Below are positions 19,804 through 28,932 of a stretch of DNA of 64,000 nucleotides, in pieces. A program made the translations under genes and the position numbers. The DNA comes from Desulfofustis glycolicus DSM 9705 (GTDB taxonomy: Bacteria > Desulfobacterota > Desulfobulbia > Desulfobulbales > Desulfocapsaceae). Location: NCBI RefSeq assembly GCF_900130015.1, contig NZ_FQXS01000018.1, positions 1-64,000 on the forward strand, given 5' to 3'. The notes below the pieces were generated by a model, which saw only the letters and a list, made by a program, of their open reading frames with translations, was not told the DNA's origin and searched no databases. Positions within the stretch are counted from its first letter, which is position 1. The number at the start of each line of letters is the position of its first letter.

Positions 19804-19830
19804 GGGGGGGATGACAGCAACGCTTTTGGC

Positions 19831-19860
19831 TTGACTTTTTCTCCTTCTCCTATATATATA
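19831..19860 (+). promoter_or_regulatory. Sigma-70 promoter of sat with a long leader
   Basis: TTGACT at 19831-19836 is followed by a TA alternation (19851-19860) that offers TATATA at 16 or 18 bases spacing. The predicted start near 19866 gives a leader of about 140 bases before sat. That leader contains a GCCGGC pair able to form a stem around 19946-19973. Confidence 0.65.
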
Positions 19861-20005
19861 AGCCTCTGTAAATGAATAGCGGTTCAGGCGTCGTTTCGTG
19901 CGTGTCGTCTGCATCGGCAAGAGTCAGTTTGTCTTGATGAACGTTGCCGGCTCGCTCTGGGTGGGCCGGCGCCATTTATTTCAATACACTTCAGAGAGGA
20001 ATGCT

Positions 20006-21283
20006 ATGTCGAAATTAGTTGCTCCCCACGGTGGAAAAGGTCTGGTCTGCGCCCTTCTCGAAGGCGCCGAGCGCGAAGCGGAACTGAAAAAAGCTGCTGG
20101 CCTCAAGCAGATTGAGATTTCCGCCCGCGCCAAAGGCGATTTGATCATGATGGGTATCGGCGGCTTCAGCCCGCTGACCGGTTTCATGAAAAAAGCCGAC
20201 TGGAAAGGTGTCTGCGAGAACTTCCAGATGGCTGACGGTACCTTCTGGCCGGTCCCGATCACCCTCGACGTTTCCGCTGCCGATGCCGGCGCCATCAAGG
20301 AAGGCGACGAGATCGCCCTGGTTCGCGGTGGTCAGACCTTCGCGACCATGAAGGTCGAAGAGAAGTTCGAGATGACCGAGGAAAACAAGAAATGGGAGTG
20401 CGAGAAGGTATTCCGCGGTGAAGGTGAAGACTCGATCGGTGACAAATTTTGGCAGGTCGCCATGGAAGATCATCCCGGCGTCCAGATGGTCATGGCTCAG
20501 AAAGAGTTCAACATAGCCGGCCCGGTCAAGGTCCTTTCCGAAGGTGAGTATCCGGCCGAGTACCCGGGCATCTACATGCGTCCGGCAGAAGTACGCGCCA
20601 AGTTTGAAGAGCGTGGTTGGGCCAACGTAGCCGCTCTGCAGCTGCGCAACCCTATGCATCGTTCACACGAGTATCTGGCCAAGATCGCCGTCGAGGTCTG
20701 TGACGGTGTGCTGATCCATTCGCTGATCGGTAACCTCAAGCCCGGTGACATTCCGGCCAAGGTTCGGATTAAAGCAATTGACGTCCTGATCGAGAATCAC
20801 TTCGTCAAAGAGAACGTCATCAGCTCCGGTTACCCGCTCGACATGCGTTATGCCGGCCCGCGCGAAGGCCTGCTCCATGCCACCTTCCGCCAGAACTACG
20901 GTGTTAACAACATGCTGATCGGCCGTGACCATGCCGGCGTCGGTGACTTCTACGGTCTGTTCGAGGCCCAGGAGATTTTCGATCGCATTCCGGTAACCGG
21001 CGATCCTGCCAAAGACCTGCTCTGCAAGCCGATGAAAATCGACTGGACCTTCTACTGCCACGAGTGCGACGGCATGGCATCGCTGCGTACCTGCCCGCAC
21101 AAGAAGGAATCCCGCGTCATTCTGTCCGGCACCAAGCTGCGCAAGGCGCTGTCCGAGGGAGCCGAGGTCGTCGATCACTTCGGTCGTGACGAAGTCCTCG
21201 CCCTGCTGCGCGAGTACTATGAGGGTCTGACCGAGAAGGTCGAGGTCAAAATGCAGGGCTTCGCATCCGGAACAAAGATGTAA
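20006..21283 (+). CDS. sat: Sulfate adenylyltransferase (ATP sulfurylase), dissimilatory type
   Basis: Enzyme of 425 residues that activates sulfate with ATP to adenosine 5'-phosphosulfate, the first step of sulfate respiration in the cytoplasm. Catalytic motifs [13 protein letters not shown] and [12 protein letters not shown] are intact. A zinc-binding motif [19 protein letters not shown] and the following SGTKLRKAL are typical of the homooligomeric enzyme. ATG at 20006 has GAGAGGA five bases upstream. It is a single-gene unit with its own promoter and a strong terminator. aprAB and dsrAB are not in the window. Direction (reduction or sulfur oxidation) cannot be told from this gene alone. 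Confidence 0.96.
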   Translation: MSKLVAPHGGKGLVCALLEGAEREAELKKAAGLKQIEISARAKGDLIMMGIGGFSPLTGFMKKADWKGVCENFQMADGTFWPVPITLDVSAADAGAIKEGDEIALVRGGQTFATMKVEEKFEMTEENKKWECEKVFRGEGEDSIGDKFWQVAMEDHPGVQMVMAQKEFNIAGPVKVLSEGEYPAEYPGIYMRPAEVRAKFEERGWANVAALQLRNPMHRSHEYLAKIAVEVCDGVLIHSLIGNLKPGDIPAKVRIKAIDVLIENHFVKENVISSGYPLDMRYAGPREGLLHATFRQNYGVNNMLIGRDHAGVGDFYGLFEAQEIFDRIPVTGDPAKDLLCKPMKIDWTFYCHECDGMASLRTCPHKKESRVILSGTKLRKALSEGAEVVDHFGRDEVLALLREYYEGLTEKVEVKMQGFASGTKM

Positions 21284-21315
21284 TTGAATCGTTTTACATC
21301 GCTGTAACGTTGTAT

Positions 21316-21357
21316 CGGGAGATGCCGCTGTGCTGGCGGCATCTCCCGTTTTTTTTC
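21316..21357 (+). terminator. Intrinsic terminator of sat
   Basis: Perfect 13-bp stem (left arm CGGGAGATGCCGC) with a seven-base loop, followed directly by eight T. Confidence 0.95.
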
Positions 21358-21413
21358 TGCAGTCGATTCTTTAACAGAGGCTGGTTTTTTAAGCCGGCAG
21401 GGGAGGATGAACC

Positions 21414-22496
21414 ATGGGGATCTTGCAGGTCGGGCTGGGCGAGCGGAGCTATCCTATTTTTGTCGAGTCAGGGTGCCTGGCAACGGTGCCGGCCGAACTG
21501 GCCGCTCGCTGGCCGGCCAGCTGCTATTGCCTGGTCGCCGACGACACGGTGGCCGCCCTGCACGGACAGGAGCTTCTTGAAGCACTGCGGGCCGCCGATC
21601 TGACAGCCGAGATGCTCAGCTTTCCGGCCGGCGAGGCGAGCAAGACCATCGAGACTGTGGCCTGGCTGGCCAGCGCCGCCGCCCGGCTTGGCCTTGATCG
21701 CCACTCGATGATCATCGCCCTGGGCGGCGGGGTTACCGGTGACCTAGCCGGTTTTTTGGCGTCTGCTTATCTGCGCGGCGTGGATTTCGTACAGGTGCCG
21801 ACTTCCTTGCTGGCCCAGGTGGACTCGTCGGTGGGCGGCAAGACCGGGGTCGACCTGCCGGAGGGCAAGAATCTGTTCGGCGCCTTTTACCAGCCCAAAG
21901 GTGTGTTCATCGACCTGCATGTCTTGCAGACGCTGCCCGAGATCCAATATCGCAACGGCCTTGCCGAGGTGATCAAGTACGGAGTGATCCGGGAACCGAC
22001 CTTTCTCGATTATCTCGAGCAGCATCGGGATGCTATCCTGGCCCTCGAACCGACCGTGGTGAGCGAGATGGTCCTCACCTGCTGCCGGATCAAGGCGGAT
22101 GTGGTTGCTGCCGATGAGCGCGAGGGCGACCTGAGGCGCATCCTCAATTTCGGCCATACCATCGGCCATGCGGTGGAGGCCGCCTCCCGGTTCGAAGTGC
22201 TGCACGGCATGGCGGTGGCTATCGGCATGGTTGCAGCGAGCCGTATCGCAGTGAGCCGCGGAATGCTCAGCGCCGAGCGGGCCGAGCGGATCACCGGGAT
22301 GATCGCCGCTTACGGGCTGCCGACGGAAATTCCCGAAACCCTTGACCGTCGGCAGATCAAAAGCTATCTTCTCACCGATAAAAAAAGGATCGGTGGTACC
22401 CTGTTCTTCATTCTGCCGCGCAGCGACGGCAGCGTGGTGATCACCGACGAGGTTACCGAGGCCGATATCGACGCCGTCCTGGCGGTCGGGCCGTAG
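21414..22496 (+). CDS. aroB: 3-Dehydroquinate synthase
   Basis: Second enzyme of the shikimate pathway, 360 residues, converting DAHP to 3-dehydroquinate with NAD and a metal ion. Motifs seen are the NAD-binding GGGVTGDLAGF, VPTSLLAQVDSSVGGKTG, and the metal ligands in NFGHTIGHAVE and HGMAVAIGM. GGGGAGG lies seven bases before the ATG. Downstream is the FmdB-like gene at 34 bases, so the two may be co-transcribed. Length is normal. Confidence 0.96.
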   Translation: MGILQVGLGERSYPIFVESGCLATVPAELAARWPASCYCLVADDTVAALHGQELLEALRAADLTAEMLSFPAGEASKTIETVAWLASAAARLGLDRHSMIIALGGGVTGDLAGFLASAYLRGVDFVQVPTSLLAQVDSSVGGKTGVDLPEGKNLFGAFYQPKGVFIDLHVLQTLPEIQYRNGLAEVIKYGVIREPTFLDYLEQHRDAILALEPTVVSEMVLTCCRIKADVVAADEREGDLRRILNFGHTIGHAVEAASRFEVLHGMAVAIGMVAASRIAVSRGMLSAERAERITGMIAAYGLPTEIPETLDRRQIKSYLLTDKKRIGGTLFFILPRSDGSVVITDEVTEADIDAVLAVGP

Positions 22497-22529
22497 GATT
22501 TCTGTACGAGTCTCACAGAGGATAGAGCG

Positions 22530-23024
22530 ATGCCGATTTACGAGTTTTATTGTCAGCCCTGTAATACCGTGTTCAATTTCTACTCGAAACGTATTGATAC
22601 GACGACCACGCCGAATTGTCCGCGCTGCGGCGGTCCCGACCTGCAGCGACAGGTGTCGATGTTCGCCACCATCGGCAAGGCTAGCGAGGAAGACGATCAA
22701 TTCGCCGGTCTTGACGAGAACAGGATGGAGCAGGCGCTCGAGTCGCTGATGCGGGAGTCGGAAGGCATCAACGAGGATGACCCGCGGCAGATGGCCGGCC
22801 TGATGCGCAAGTTCTCCGAGAAAACCGGCATCAATCTCGGTGAGAACATGGAGGAGGCCATCGCTCGCATGGAACGGGGCGAAGACCCGGAACAGATCGA
22901 ACAGGAGATGGGCGAGCTGTTCGAGGGCGACGACTTCTCCTTCGACGCGATGAAAAAGCGGGCATTGGCCCGATCGGAGCGACCGCGCCACGACGAGACC
23001 CTGTACGACCTGCACCCGGAATAA
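22530..23024 (+). CDS. FmdB-type zinc-ribbon protein with long acidic tail
   Basis: Protein of 164 residues. The first 45 residues form an FmdB/CxxC_CxxC_SSSS zinc ribbon (YCQPCNTVFNFY ... NCPRCGGPDLQRQ). The rest is a charged helical region rich in Glu, Asp and Met (RMEQALESLMRESEG, MARMERGEDPEQIEQEMGEL). FmdB was named for control of an amidase operon, but the role of most relatives is unknown. It follows aroB closely, and a bidirectional terminator separates it from the SPFH operon. Confidence 0.8.
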   Translation: MPIYEFYCQPCNTVFNFYSKRIDTTTTPNCPRCGGPDLQRQVSMFATIGKASEEDDQFAGLDENRMEQALESLMRESEGINEDDPRQMAGLMRKFSEKTGINLGENMEEAIARMERGEDPEQIEQEMGELFEGDDFSFDAMKKRALARSERPRHDETLYDLHPE

Positions 23025-23032
23025 TTCGTAAA

Positions 23033-23062
23033 AAGAAAAAAGGGGACAGTCCCCTTTTTTTG
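23033..23062. terminator. Bidirectional intrinsic terminator
   Basis: A-run, GGGG, five-base loop, CCCC and an eight-base T-run form a symmetrical 10-bp stem including A-T pairs. It separates the aroB unit from the SPFH operon. Confidence 0.88.
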
Positions 23063-23115
23063 TCCTTTTTTTGCTTCCAGAAGGCGGAAAATGGTCGGTA
23101 TCTGGTGAAATTGCT

Positions 23116-23123
23116 GCTATAAT
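23116..23123 (+). promoter_or_regulatory. Extended -10 promoter of the SPFH/zinc-ribbon operon
   Basis: TGCTATAAT (TATAAT at 23118-23123) is an extended -10 element. The -35 position, TCGGTA, is poor, as is common with extended -10 promoters. Predicted start is near 23130, about 70 bases before the first gene. Confidence 0.5.
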
Positions 23124-23199
23124 CCTTCGATAATCATTGGCGATATGTCGCAATGCGGCGGCATGGCCCGTTAACCGACTTTGATCCCGGGAGAAGACA

Positions 23200-24357
23200 A
23201 TGAATCGCTTTGACGGCGGCGTGTTCCTGGAAAACATCGAATGGTTCGACGAGACCGGACAGGAACTGGTGCATCGGCTCCCCGAACACGGCTCAGGCGA
23301 GATCAAGTGGGGCGCGCAACTCACCGTTCGCGAGAGTCAGGCAGCGGTATTGTTCTATCAGGGCAAGGCCCGCGATGCGTTCGGTCCGGGCCGGTTCACG
23401 CTGAAGACCGCCAACCTGCCGATCATCACCAAGATCCTGTCCATCCCCTGGCGCGGCGACAGTCCGCTCCGCGCCGAGGTGTACATGGTTAACCTCAAGT
23501 ATTTTCCTAACCTGAAATGGGGGACCACCAATCCGGTCGCCTTTCGCGATAGCGAGATGGGGCTCATCAGGCTGCGCGCCCACGGTATCTTCAACATCCA
23601 GGTGGTCCAGCCGATCCTCTTTATCAACTCCCTGGTCGGTACCATGGGCCGGATTGGCACCGAGGAGGTCGCCTCCTATCTCAAACGGGTGATCGTCTCC
23701 CGCTTCAACGATTATCTCGGCGAGAATCTCGATACCATTTTGAATCTGCCGGGTCGGTTCGACGAACTCTCCGTCGAGCTGCAGAAGAAACTGACCCTTG
23801 ATTTCGCCCATTTCGGCTTGCGTCTCAGCCACCTCTACATCACATCGATCACGCCGCCGGAAGAGGTGCAGAAGGCCATCGACGACCAGTCGCGGATGAG
23901 CGTGATCAAGGATATGGAGAAATTCGTCAAGCTCAAGGCGGCCATGGCCATGGAAAAAGCGGCCGAGAACCAGGGCGAGGCCGGCGCCGGACTCGGCTTG
24001 GGCATCGGCATGATGATGCCGGCCATGTTCTCTGCGGCGGCAGCTGGCAGGACCGGCGGGAGTGGCGGAATCGGCGGCGGAGTCGGCACTGCCGGACGCG
24101 GCGAGACGACGACCTGTCCGGATTGCCAGAATCCTATTCCCGCCGCCGCCCGGTTCTGTCCGCTGTGCGGCCATCAGGTGCTCGTTCTCAGCCAATGCAG
24201 CTCCTGCGGCAAAAACCTCTCGCCCAATGCCAAGTATTGTTCACGTTGCGGTACGGCAACCGAACAAAGCCCGTCCGAGGTTCACTGCCGGGAGTGCGGT
24301 ACCGAGAACCTGCCGGGGGCGACCTTCTGCAACCAGTGCGGACATCGGCTCGGGTAG
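23200..24357 (+). CDS. SPFH-domain protein with C-terminal zinc ribbons
   Basis: Protein of 385 residues. The N-terminal 240 residues match the SPFH/virion-core type fold (related to Bacillus YdjI): ENIEWFDETGQELVHRLP, then QAAVLFYQGKARDAFGPGRF. A helical segment and an Ala/Gly-rich stretch (GLGLGIGMMMPAMFSAAAAG) follow. The C-terminus holds zinc ribbons: CPDCQNPI with CPLCGHQV, CSSCGKNL with CSRCGTAT, and CRECGTEN with CNQCGHRLG. It is the first gene of a four-gene unit, three bases from the next zinc-ribbon gene. Family members are linked to membrane stress in Bacillus, but no function is known for this arrangement. Confidence 0.83.
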   Translation: MNRFDGGVFLENIEWFDETGQELVHRLPEHGSGEIKWGAQLTVRESQAAVLFYQGKARDAFGPGRFTLKTANLPIITKILSIPWRGDSPLRAEVYMVNLKYFPNLKWGTTNPVAFRDSEMGLIRLRAHGIFNIQVVQPILFINSLVGTMGRIGTEEVASYLKRVIVSRFNDYLGENLDTILNLPGRFDELSVELQKKLTLDFAHFGLRLSHLYITSITPPEEVQKAIDDQSRMSVIKDMEKFVKLKAAMAMEKAAENQGEAGAGLGLGIGMMMPAMFSAAAAGRTGGSGGIGGGVGTAGRGETTTCPDCQNPIPAAARFCPLCGHQVLVLSQCSSCGKNLSPNAKYCSRCGTATEQSPSEVHCRECGTENLPGATFCNQCGHRLG

Positions 24358-24360
24358 GGT

Positions 24361-25608
24361 ATGGAGCTGCGAATCAGTCACGGCTGTCCGTCCTGCGGCG
24401 CCCCGGTGGAGATGAAAGAGGCAGATCGGCTGACCGACTGCGCCTTTTGCGATGTTCAGAACTATCTGGTCGACAGCGGTCTGCAGCGTTATGCCCTTCC
24501 GAGCAAGGACACCCGGCGCCGTGCCGACCACGGCGCACTCTATTTCCCGTATCTGCGCTTTAAGGGTAATATTTTCAGCTGTCAGGGGCTGCAGATCAGC
24601 CATAAGGTACTCGATACCACCTATCGTGGGCTGAGCGCGCCGCTGCTGCCGCCATCGCTCGGGGTACGGCCCCAGGCGATGAAGGTGCAGATGGTCGATG
24701 CCACCCTCGGGGGCCGCTATTTTCGGAGAAAGGAGACGGCGGTAGCTATTTTGCAGCGGGCCGCGTCAACGGTCAAGGCAAGCGGCACGGTTGAAGACGG
24801 GCCGCTCTACCACCGCTCATTTATCGGCGAGACGGTAAGCTGCATCTACCTGCCGCTGGTGGTCGAGGACGGCATCGTCTATGACGGGGTTCTCGACCGG
24901 CAGATCGGTCCGGCCGAGCCGTGGATGATCGACACCTCCATTTCAGTGCCGTTCCAGCCACAATGGCAGCCGTCGTTTCTGGCGACGATCTGTCCGCAAT
25001 GCGGTGCCACCATGCGCGGTGAGCGGGACAGCCTGGTGCTGCACTGCGACAATTGCCAGACCTGCTGGTCGGAAAAAGGGCGAAAATTCGTGCCGGTGCC
25101 TTACCAGGTGGTGCCGGGGACGGCGAGTGATCTCGTCTACCTGCCGTTCTGGCGGATCGGTGTCGAGACCCGGGGCATCGAGATGCGGACCATGGGCGAT
25201 CTGCTGAGAGTGACCAATCAGCCGGTGGTGGTAAACAGCGCCCATCGCGAGCGTGGCCTGGAGTTCTGGATCCCGGCGGTGAAGCTGCGGCCGACGGCCT
25301 TTCTCAAACTTGCCAGGAGCGCAACCCTGTCGCAACTCAAATTTCCTGAGGGTGAGCGTCGGCTGGCCCGCCCGCTCCATCCGGTCACTCTGCCCCTGAA
25401 AGAGGCGACTCAGGCCTTGAAAAGCCTCGTTGCCGAAATGACGGTGCGAAAAAAAGAGGTCCTGCCACAACTGCCGCAGCTCTCGTTTGGGGTGCGGCAG
25501 ACGTCGCTGGTCTTTCTCCCCTTCGAGGACACTGGTCATGACCTGGTGCAGATCCATGCGTCACTGGCCGTGCCGTCGTCCGTCGTTCGTTTCGGCCGGA
25601 AACTCTAG
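24361..25608 (+). CDS. Uncharacterised zinc-ribbon protein paired with SPFH protein
   Basis: Protein of 415 residues that I recognise only as a conserved zinc-ribbon hypothetical. An N-terminal ribbon (CPSCGAPVEM ... CAFCDVQNYLV) and a central ribbon (CPQCGATMRG ... CDNCQTCW) flank beta-rich segments such as YFPYLRFKGNIFSC and VYLPFWRIGVE, which look like a repeated fold: 'YLPxWRxxG' follows each ribbon. No enzyme motif or membrane helix is evident. The ATG lies three bases after the SPFH gene stop, so the two products probably work together. The initiator has only a weak GGGT upstream, consistent with translational coupling. Confidence 0.75.
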   Translation: MELRISHGCPSCGAPVEMKEADRLTDCAFCDVQNYLVDSGLQRYALPSKDTRRRADHGALYFPYLRFKGNIFSCQGLQISHKVLDTTYRGLSAPLLPPSLGVRPQAMKVQMVDATLGGRYFRRKETAVAILQRAASTVKASGTVEDGPLYHRSFIGETVSCIYLPLVVEDGIVYDGVLDRQIGPAEPWMIDTSISVPFQPQWQPSFLATICPQCGATMRGERDSLVLHCDNCQTCWSEKGRKFVPVPYQVVPGTASDLVYLPFWRIGVETRGIEMRTMGDLLRVTNQPVVVNSAHRERGLEFWIPAVKLRPTAFLKLARSATLSQLKFPEGERRLARPLHPVTLPLKEATQALKSLVAEMTVRKKEVLPQLPQLSFGVRQTSLVFLPFEDTGHDLVQIHASLAVPSSVVRFGRKL

Positions 25609-25626
25609 CCGGGTTTCCTTTCGTCA

Positions 25627-26142
25627 ATGTCTTCCATCGATCACCAGACACCGATGCGGGCTGCTTTGGACGAGGCCCGCCAGGCCCTTGCTGCCGGCGA
25701 GTTCCCGGTGGGCTGCGTGATAACAACGGGGAAGGGGCTGATCGTTGCTCGGGGGGCGCGGAAAAACAGTAGAGACGGCGGCGAGATCGATCATGCCGAG
25801 GTGGTTGCCGCCCGCTTGCTGCTTGCTGATCCGGACGGCGGCCCGGATCCGGCGGAGTTGATCGTCTACGCGACGATGGAGCCGTGCCTGATGTGTTTTT
25901 CCACCTTGATTCTCAACGGTTTCAGAACCATTGTCTATGCCTATGAAGACGTAATGGGCGGCGGCACCGGTCTTGATTTGCAGGCCTTGCCGCCGCTCTA
26001 TGCGGCAATGGACGTCACCGTTGTCGGCGGCGTTTGCCGCAGCGAGAGCCTGGTGCTCTTTCAGCGTTTTTTCCGCGAAGACCCGCACGGCTATTGGCGG
26101 GATTCACTGCTGGCACGCTATACGCTGGCCCAAGAGATATGA
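25627..26142 (+). CDS. Nucleoside/cytidine deaminase superfamily protein (TadA-like)
   Basis: Deaminase of 171 residues with the zinc site HAEVVAARLL and PCLMC, and an N-terminal GEFPVGCVI strand. These are the CDA-fold catalytic motifs: the Glu shuttles protons and His and two Cys bind zinc. TadA has PCxMCxGA; here PCLMCFSTLILNG replaces it, so the substrate could be a free nucleobase or nucleoside rather than tRNA. It lies 18 bases behind the zinc-ribbon gene and overlaps the radical SAM gene by four bases (ATGA), so it is an integral member of the operon. Confidence 0.8.
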   Translation: MSSIDHQTPMRAALDEARQALAAGEFPVGCVITTGKGLIVARGARKNSRDGGEIDHAEVVAARLLLADPDGGPDPAELIVYATMEPCLMCFSTLILNGFRTIVYAYEDVMGGGTGLDLQALPPLYAAMDVTVVGGVCRSESLVLFQRFFREDPHGYWRDSLLARYTLAQEI

Positions 26143-27179
26143 GTCTTGATCCCCGCACCGTTTCCTTTGCCGCCGGCGAACGAAACGTTTTTCTGCACAT
26201 CCTGACCGCCTGCAACCTGTCCTGCCGTCATTGCTATATCAATCCGGTCCAGCACGGTACGACGATGCTCAGCCGGGAGCAACTGGCTGCCTGGATCAGG
26301 TTGTTTGCCGACAGGCAGCGGACGGCCAATATCATCTTTCTCGGCGGCGAGCCGACCATGCACCCGGATCTGCCCTACGGTATCGAGATTGCCCGCTCCT
26401 GCGGCTACACAACCACAGTGGACAGCAACGGCTACTTGTTTCACGATTTTCTCGAGCGCGTCAATCCGCACCACCTCGACTATCTCAGCTTCAGCCTCGA
26501 TGGGCCGGACCCGGCGATCAACGACCCGATCCGCGGGCAGGGGGTGTTCGCTGTCTGCACCGACAACCTGCGCCGGGCTGTTGCCCGCGGCTTCAACACC
26601 AGTCTGATCTATACCGTGAGCAGCAGCAATATCGATCATCTGCAGCGGATGGTCCCGCTGCTCGTCGAGTTGGGTGTTAACCGCTTTTTTATTCAGGTGA
26701 TCGGCCTGCGCGGAAAATCGGCTCCAGCCGGAGGCACGGTCGAACAGCAGTTGCAGGTGGCCCCCGAACAGTGGCTGACCGTGGTCCCGGCCGTGGCCCG
26801 GCAGGTGGCCGAGGCCGGTATCGACGTAGTCTATCCCAAGGTCTATCTGGAGGAGGGCGAGATTTTCGAGTGCGCCGGCCGGGTCGCCGAAAACTTTTTC
26901 GTCTTTCCCAACGGCCGGGTCTATCAATGCCCGCTCTGCGAAGACCACCCGCTCCATTCCTATGAGATCAGGGACGATCAATTGATCAGGACCGGCGGAG
27001 TCAACGAGGAGCGTCTCTTTACCCTGGGCATCCCGGAGGGCTGCGTGATGAACAAATTGCTGCAGCCGGACACCATCGCCTACGACAGTGCCGGCCGGCC
27101 GCTGCACCGCATCTCCTGCTGCTTGTTGAAGCAGCGAATCAGCGGTGGTGGCAACGGAGCCGAGCACCAGCCGCGCTGA
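26139..27179 (+). CDS. Radical SAM protein with SPASM-like C-terminal cysteines
   Basis: Enzyme of 346 residues. The radical SAM cluster site is CNLSCRHC at about residues 27-34, followed by the glycine-rich FLGGEPTMHPDL. C-terminal cysteines (ECAGRV, CPLCEDH, GCVMN, CCLLKQ) could bind an auxiliary iron-sulfur cluster as in SPASM/twitch proteins. ATG at 26139 overlaps the deaminase stop. SPASM enzymes often modify peptides or proteins, but no obvious short precursor peptide gene is nearby, so the substrate is unknown. It ends the four-gene unit. Confidence 0.83.
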   Translation: MSLDPRTVSFAAGERNVFLHILTACNLSCRHCYINPVQHGTTMLSREQLAAWIRLFADRQRTANIIFLGGEPTMHPDLPYGIEIARSCGYTTTVDSNGYLFHDFLERVNPHHLDYLSFSLDGPDPAINDPIRGQGVFAVCTDNLRRAVARGFNTSLIYTVSSSNIDHLQRMVPLLVELGVNRFFIQVIGLRGKSAPAGGTVEQQLQVAPEQWLTVVPAVARQVAEAGIDVVYPKVYLEEGEIFECAGRVAENFFVFPNGRVYQCPLCEDHPLHSYEIRDDQLIRTGGVNEERLFTLGIPEGCVMNKLLQPDTIAYDSAGRPLHRISCCLLKQRISGGGNGAEHQPR

Positions 27180-27209
27180 CGATCGCCGGTAGCGGTTGCT
27201 TAACCTTTT

Positions 27210-28676
27210 TCACGCAGAAATCCCCGCCAGACAGACATATTTGACCTCGACGAACTCCTCGATGCCGTAGCGCGAGCCTTCCCGACCGATGCCCGATTCC
27301 TTGACGCCGCCAAATGGTGCGACACTGGTCGAGATAATGCCGGTGTTGACCCCGACTATGCCGTACTCGAGTGCTTCGGCCAGTCGCCAGATACGGCCGA
27401 TATCGCGGCTGTAGAAGTAAGCGGCCAGCCCGTATTCGGTGGCGTTGGCAAGTCGGATCGCCTCTTGTTCGTCGGTGAAACGGAAGACCGGTGCTACCGG
27501 GCCGAAGGTTTCTTCCCGGGCGATCAGCATTTCCTCGGTGACATCGGCCAGCACGGTCGGCTCGAAAAAGGTGCCGCCCAGCCGGTGGCGCTTGCCGCCG
27601 GTCACCGTCCGGGCGCCTTTGGTCAGCGCGTCGGCGAGTTGCTTTTCAACCGTTGTCACCGCCTGCTGGTTGATCAGCGGCCCCTGCTGCGTGCCCTCCG
27701 CCAGGCCGTTGCCGACGCGCAGATCGGCCGCGGCCGCCGCCAGCTTTTCGACGAAACGATCATAGATACCGTCCTGCACGAGAAAGCGATTGGTGCAGAC
27801 GCAGGTCTGACCGGTGTTCCGGTATTTGGAGAGCAGCGCACCGGCAATGGCCTGGTCGAGGTCGGCATCGTCAAAGACGATGAACGGTGCGTTGCCGCCG
27901 AGTTCCATCGAGACCTTCTTCACCGTGCCGGCACAGGCGGCCATCAGCTTCTTGCCGACGGTGGTGGAGCCGGTAAAAGTCAGCTTGCGAACCAGCGGGT
28001 TGGTGGTCAGTTCGGCGCCGATGGTTCCGGCCGAGCCAGTGATGACGTTGAGAACCCCCGCCGGAACGCCGGCGCGCTCGGCAAGTGCAGCCAGGGCCAG
28101 GGCGGAAAACGGCGTTGCCGAAGCCGGCTTGACCACCATGGTGCAGCCGGCCGCAAGCGCCGGCGCCGCTTTGCGGGTAATCATAGCCGCGGGGAAGTTC
28201 CACGGGGTGATCGCGGCGCAGACACCGATCGGCTCCTTGAGGACCAGCAGCCGCCTGTCCTGCTGCTCTGAGGGGATGATCTCGCCATAGACTCGTTTGC
28301 CTTCCTCGGCAAACCACTCGATAAACGAGGCGGCGTAGGCGATTTCGCCGCGGGATTCAACCAGCGGTTTGCCTTGCTCGGCGGTCATCAGAATTGCCAG
28401 GTCTTCCTGGTTGGCCATGAGCAAGTCGTGCCATTTTTTCAGGATGGCGGCCCGTTCTCTGGCCGTCCTGGCCCGCCAGCCGGAAAGGGCGCGAGCGGCC
28501 GCTTCGATGGCCCGGCGGGTCTCCGTCGTGCCCATGGAGGGGACGGTGCCGAGTACGTTACCGGATGCCGGATCGGTTACCTCGATGGTGCTTTGGTTGT
28601 CGGCAGTGGACCATTGGCCGTCGATGAAACAGTGAGAGCGGAGCAGGGCGGGATCGCTGAGAGTCGGTATGGTCAT
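27210..28676 (-). CDS. gabD: NAD(P)-dependent succinate-semialdehyde dehydrogenase family protein
   Basis: Aldehyde dehydrogenase of 488 residues, soluble. Catalytic residues are seen in MELGGNAPF (general base Glu) and NTGQTCVC (nucleophile Cys); the cofactor loop is [10 protein letters not shown]. The substrate-pocket pattern and length fit GabD, which oxidises succinate semialdehyde to succinate, though related enzymes accept other aldehydes. AGGA lies seven bases before the start. It is convergent with the radical SAM operon (30 bases apart) and lies downstream of a ModE-type regulator gene on the same strand. No GABA transaminase is next to it, so the physiological substrate is uncertain. 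Confidence 0.87.
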   Translation of the reverse strand: MTIPTLSDPALLRSHCFIDGQWSTADNQSTIEVTDPASGNVLGTVPSMGTTETRRAIEAAARALSGWRARTARERAAILKKWHDLLMANQEDLAILMTAEQGKPLVESRGEIAYAASFIEWFAEEGKRVYGEIIPSEQQDRRLLVLKEPIGVCAAITPWNFPAAMITRKAAPALAAGCTMVVKPASATPFSALALAALAERAGVPAGVLNVITGSAGTIGAELTTNPLVRKLTFTGSTTVGKKLMAACAGTVKKVSMELGGNAPFIVFDDADLDQAIAGALLSKYRNTGQTCVCTNRFLVQDGIYDRFVEKLAAAAADLRVGNGLAEGTQQGPLINQQAVTTVEKQLADALTKGARTVTGGKRHRLGGTFFEPTVLADVTEEMLIAREETFGPVAPVFRFTDEQEAIRLANATEYGLAAYFYSRDIGRIWRLAEALEYGIVGVNTGIISTSVAPFGGVKESGIGREGSRYGIEEFVEVKYVCLAGISA

Positions 28677-28849
28677 GGAGTATCCTGTTGGTATGGGGGG
28701 CGTTAGTGCTGCCGGATGTCGCGCACACGCGCTCTACCCGGATGGCGCAGACTTTGTAATCGGGAGTCTTGGTAATCAGAGTCAAGGTGTACCTGTTATC
28801 GTTGATGATCCAAGGAAATTTGAAATGCTGGATCACGTTACCGGGGAAG

Positions 28850-28880
28850 ACGGTAATATGCAATATATGCATATTACCGT
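28850..28880. promoter_or_regulatory. Perfect 13-bp inverted repeat upstream of gabD
   Basis: ACGGTAATATGCA is followed by a five-base spacer and its exact inverse. It lies between the ModE-type gene and gabD, both on the minus strand, 170 bases before gabD. No T-run follows on either strand, so an operator is more likely than a terminator. The AT-rich halves flanked by CGG recall ModE operator architecture, but this is only a resemblance. Confidence 0.55.
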
Positions 28881-28932
28881 GGCAAAGGCAACCGGGTAAT
28901 CCGGAAAAATGACGAGAAGGGGGAGGTGCCGG

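Noticed and set aside
21744-23324. 526-codon minus-strand open frame opposite aroB and the FmdB-like gene
   Set aside because: It spans two clear plus-strand genes and a bidirectional terminator and shows no domain.
28669-28899. 76-codon plus-strand open frame between gabD and the ModE-like gene
   Set aside because: It overlaps the gabD start, covers the inverted repeat and has no ribosome site or recognisable motif.
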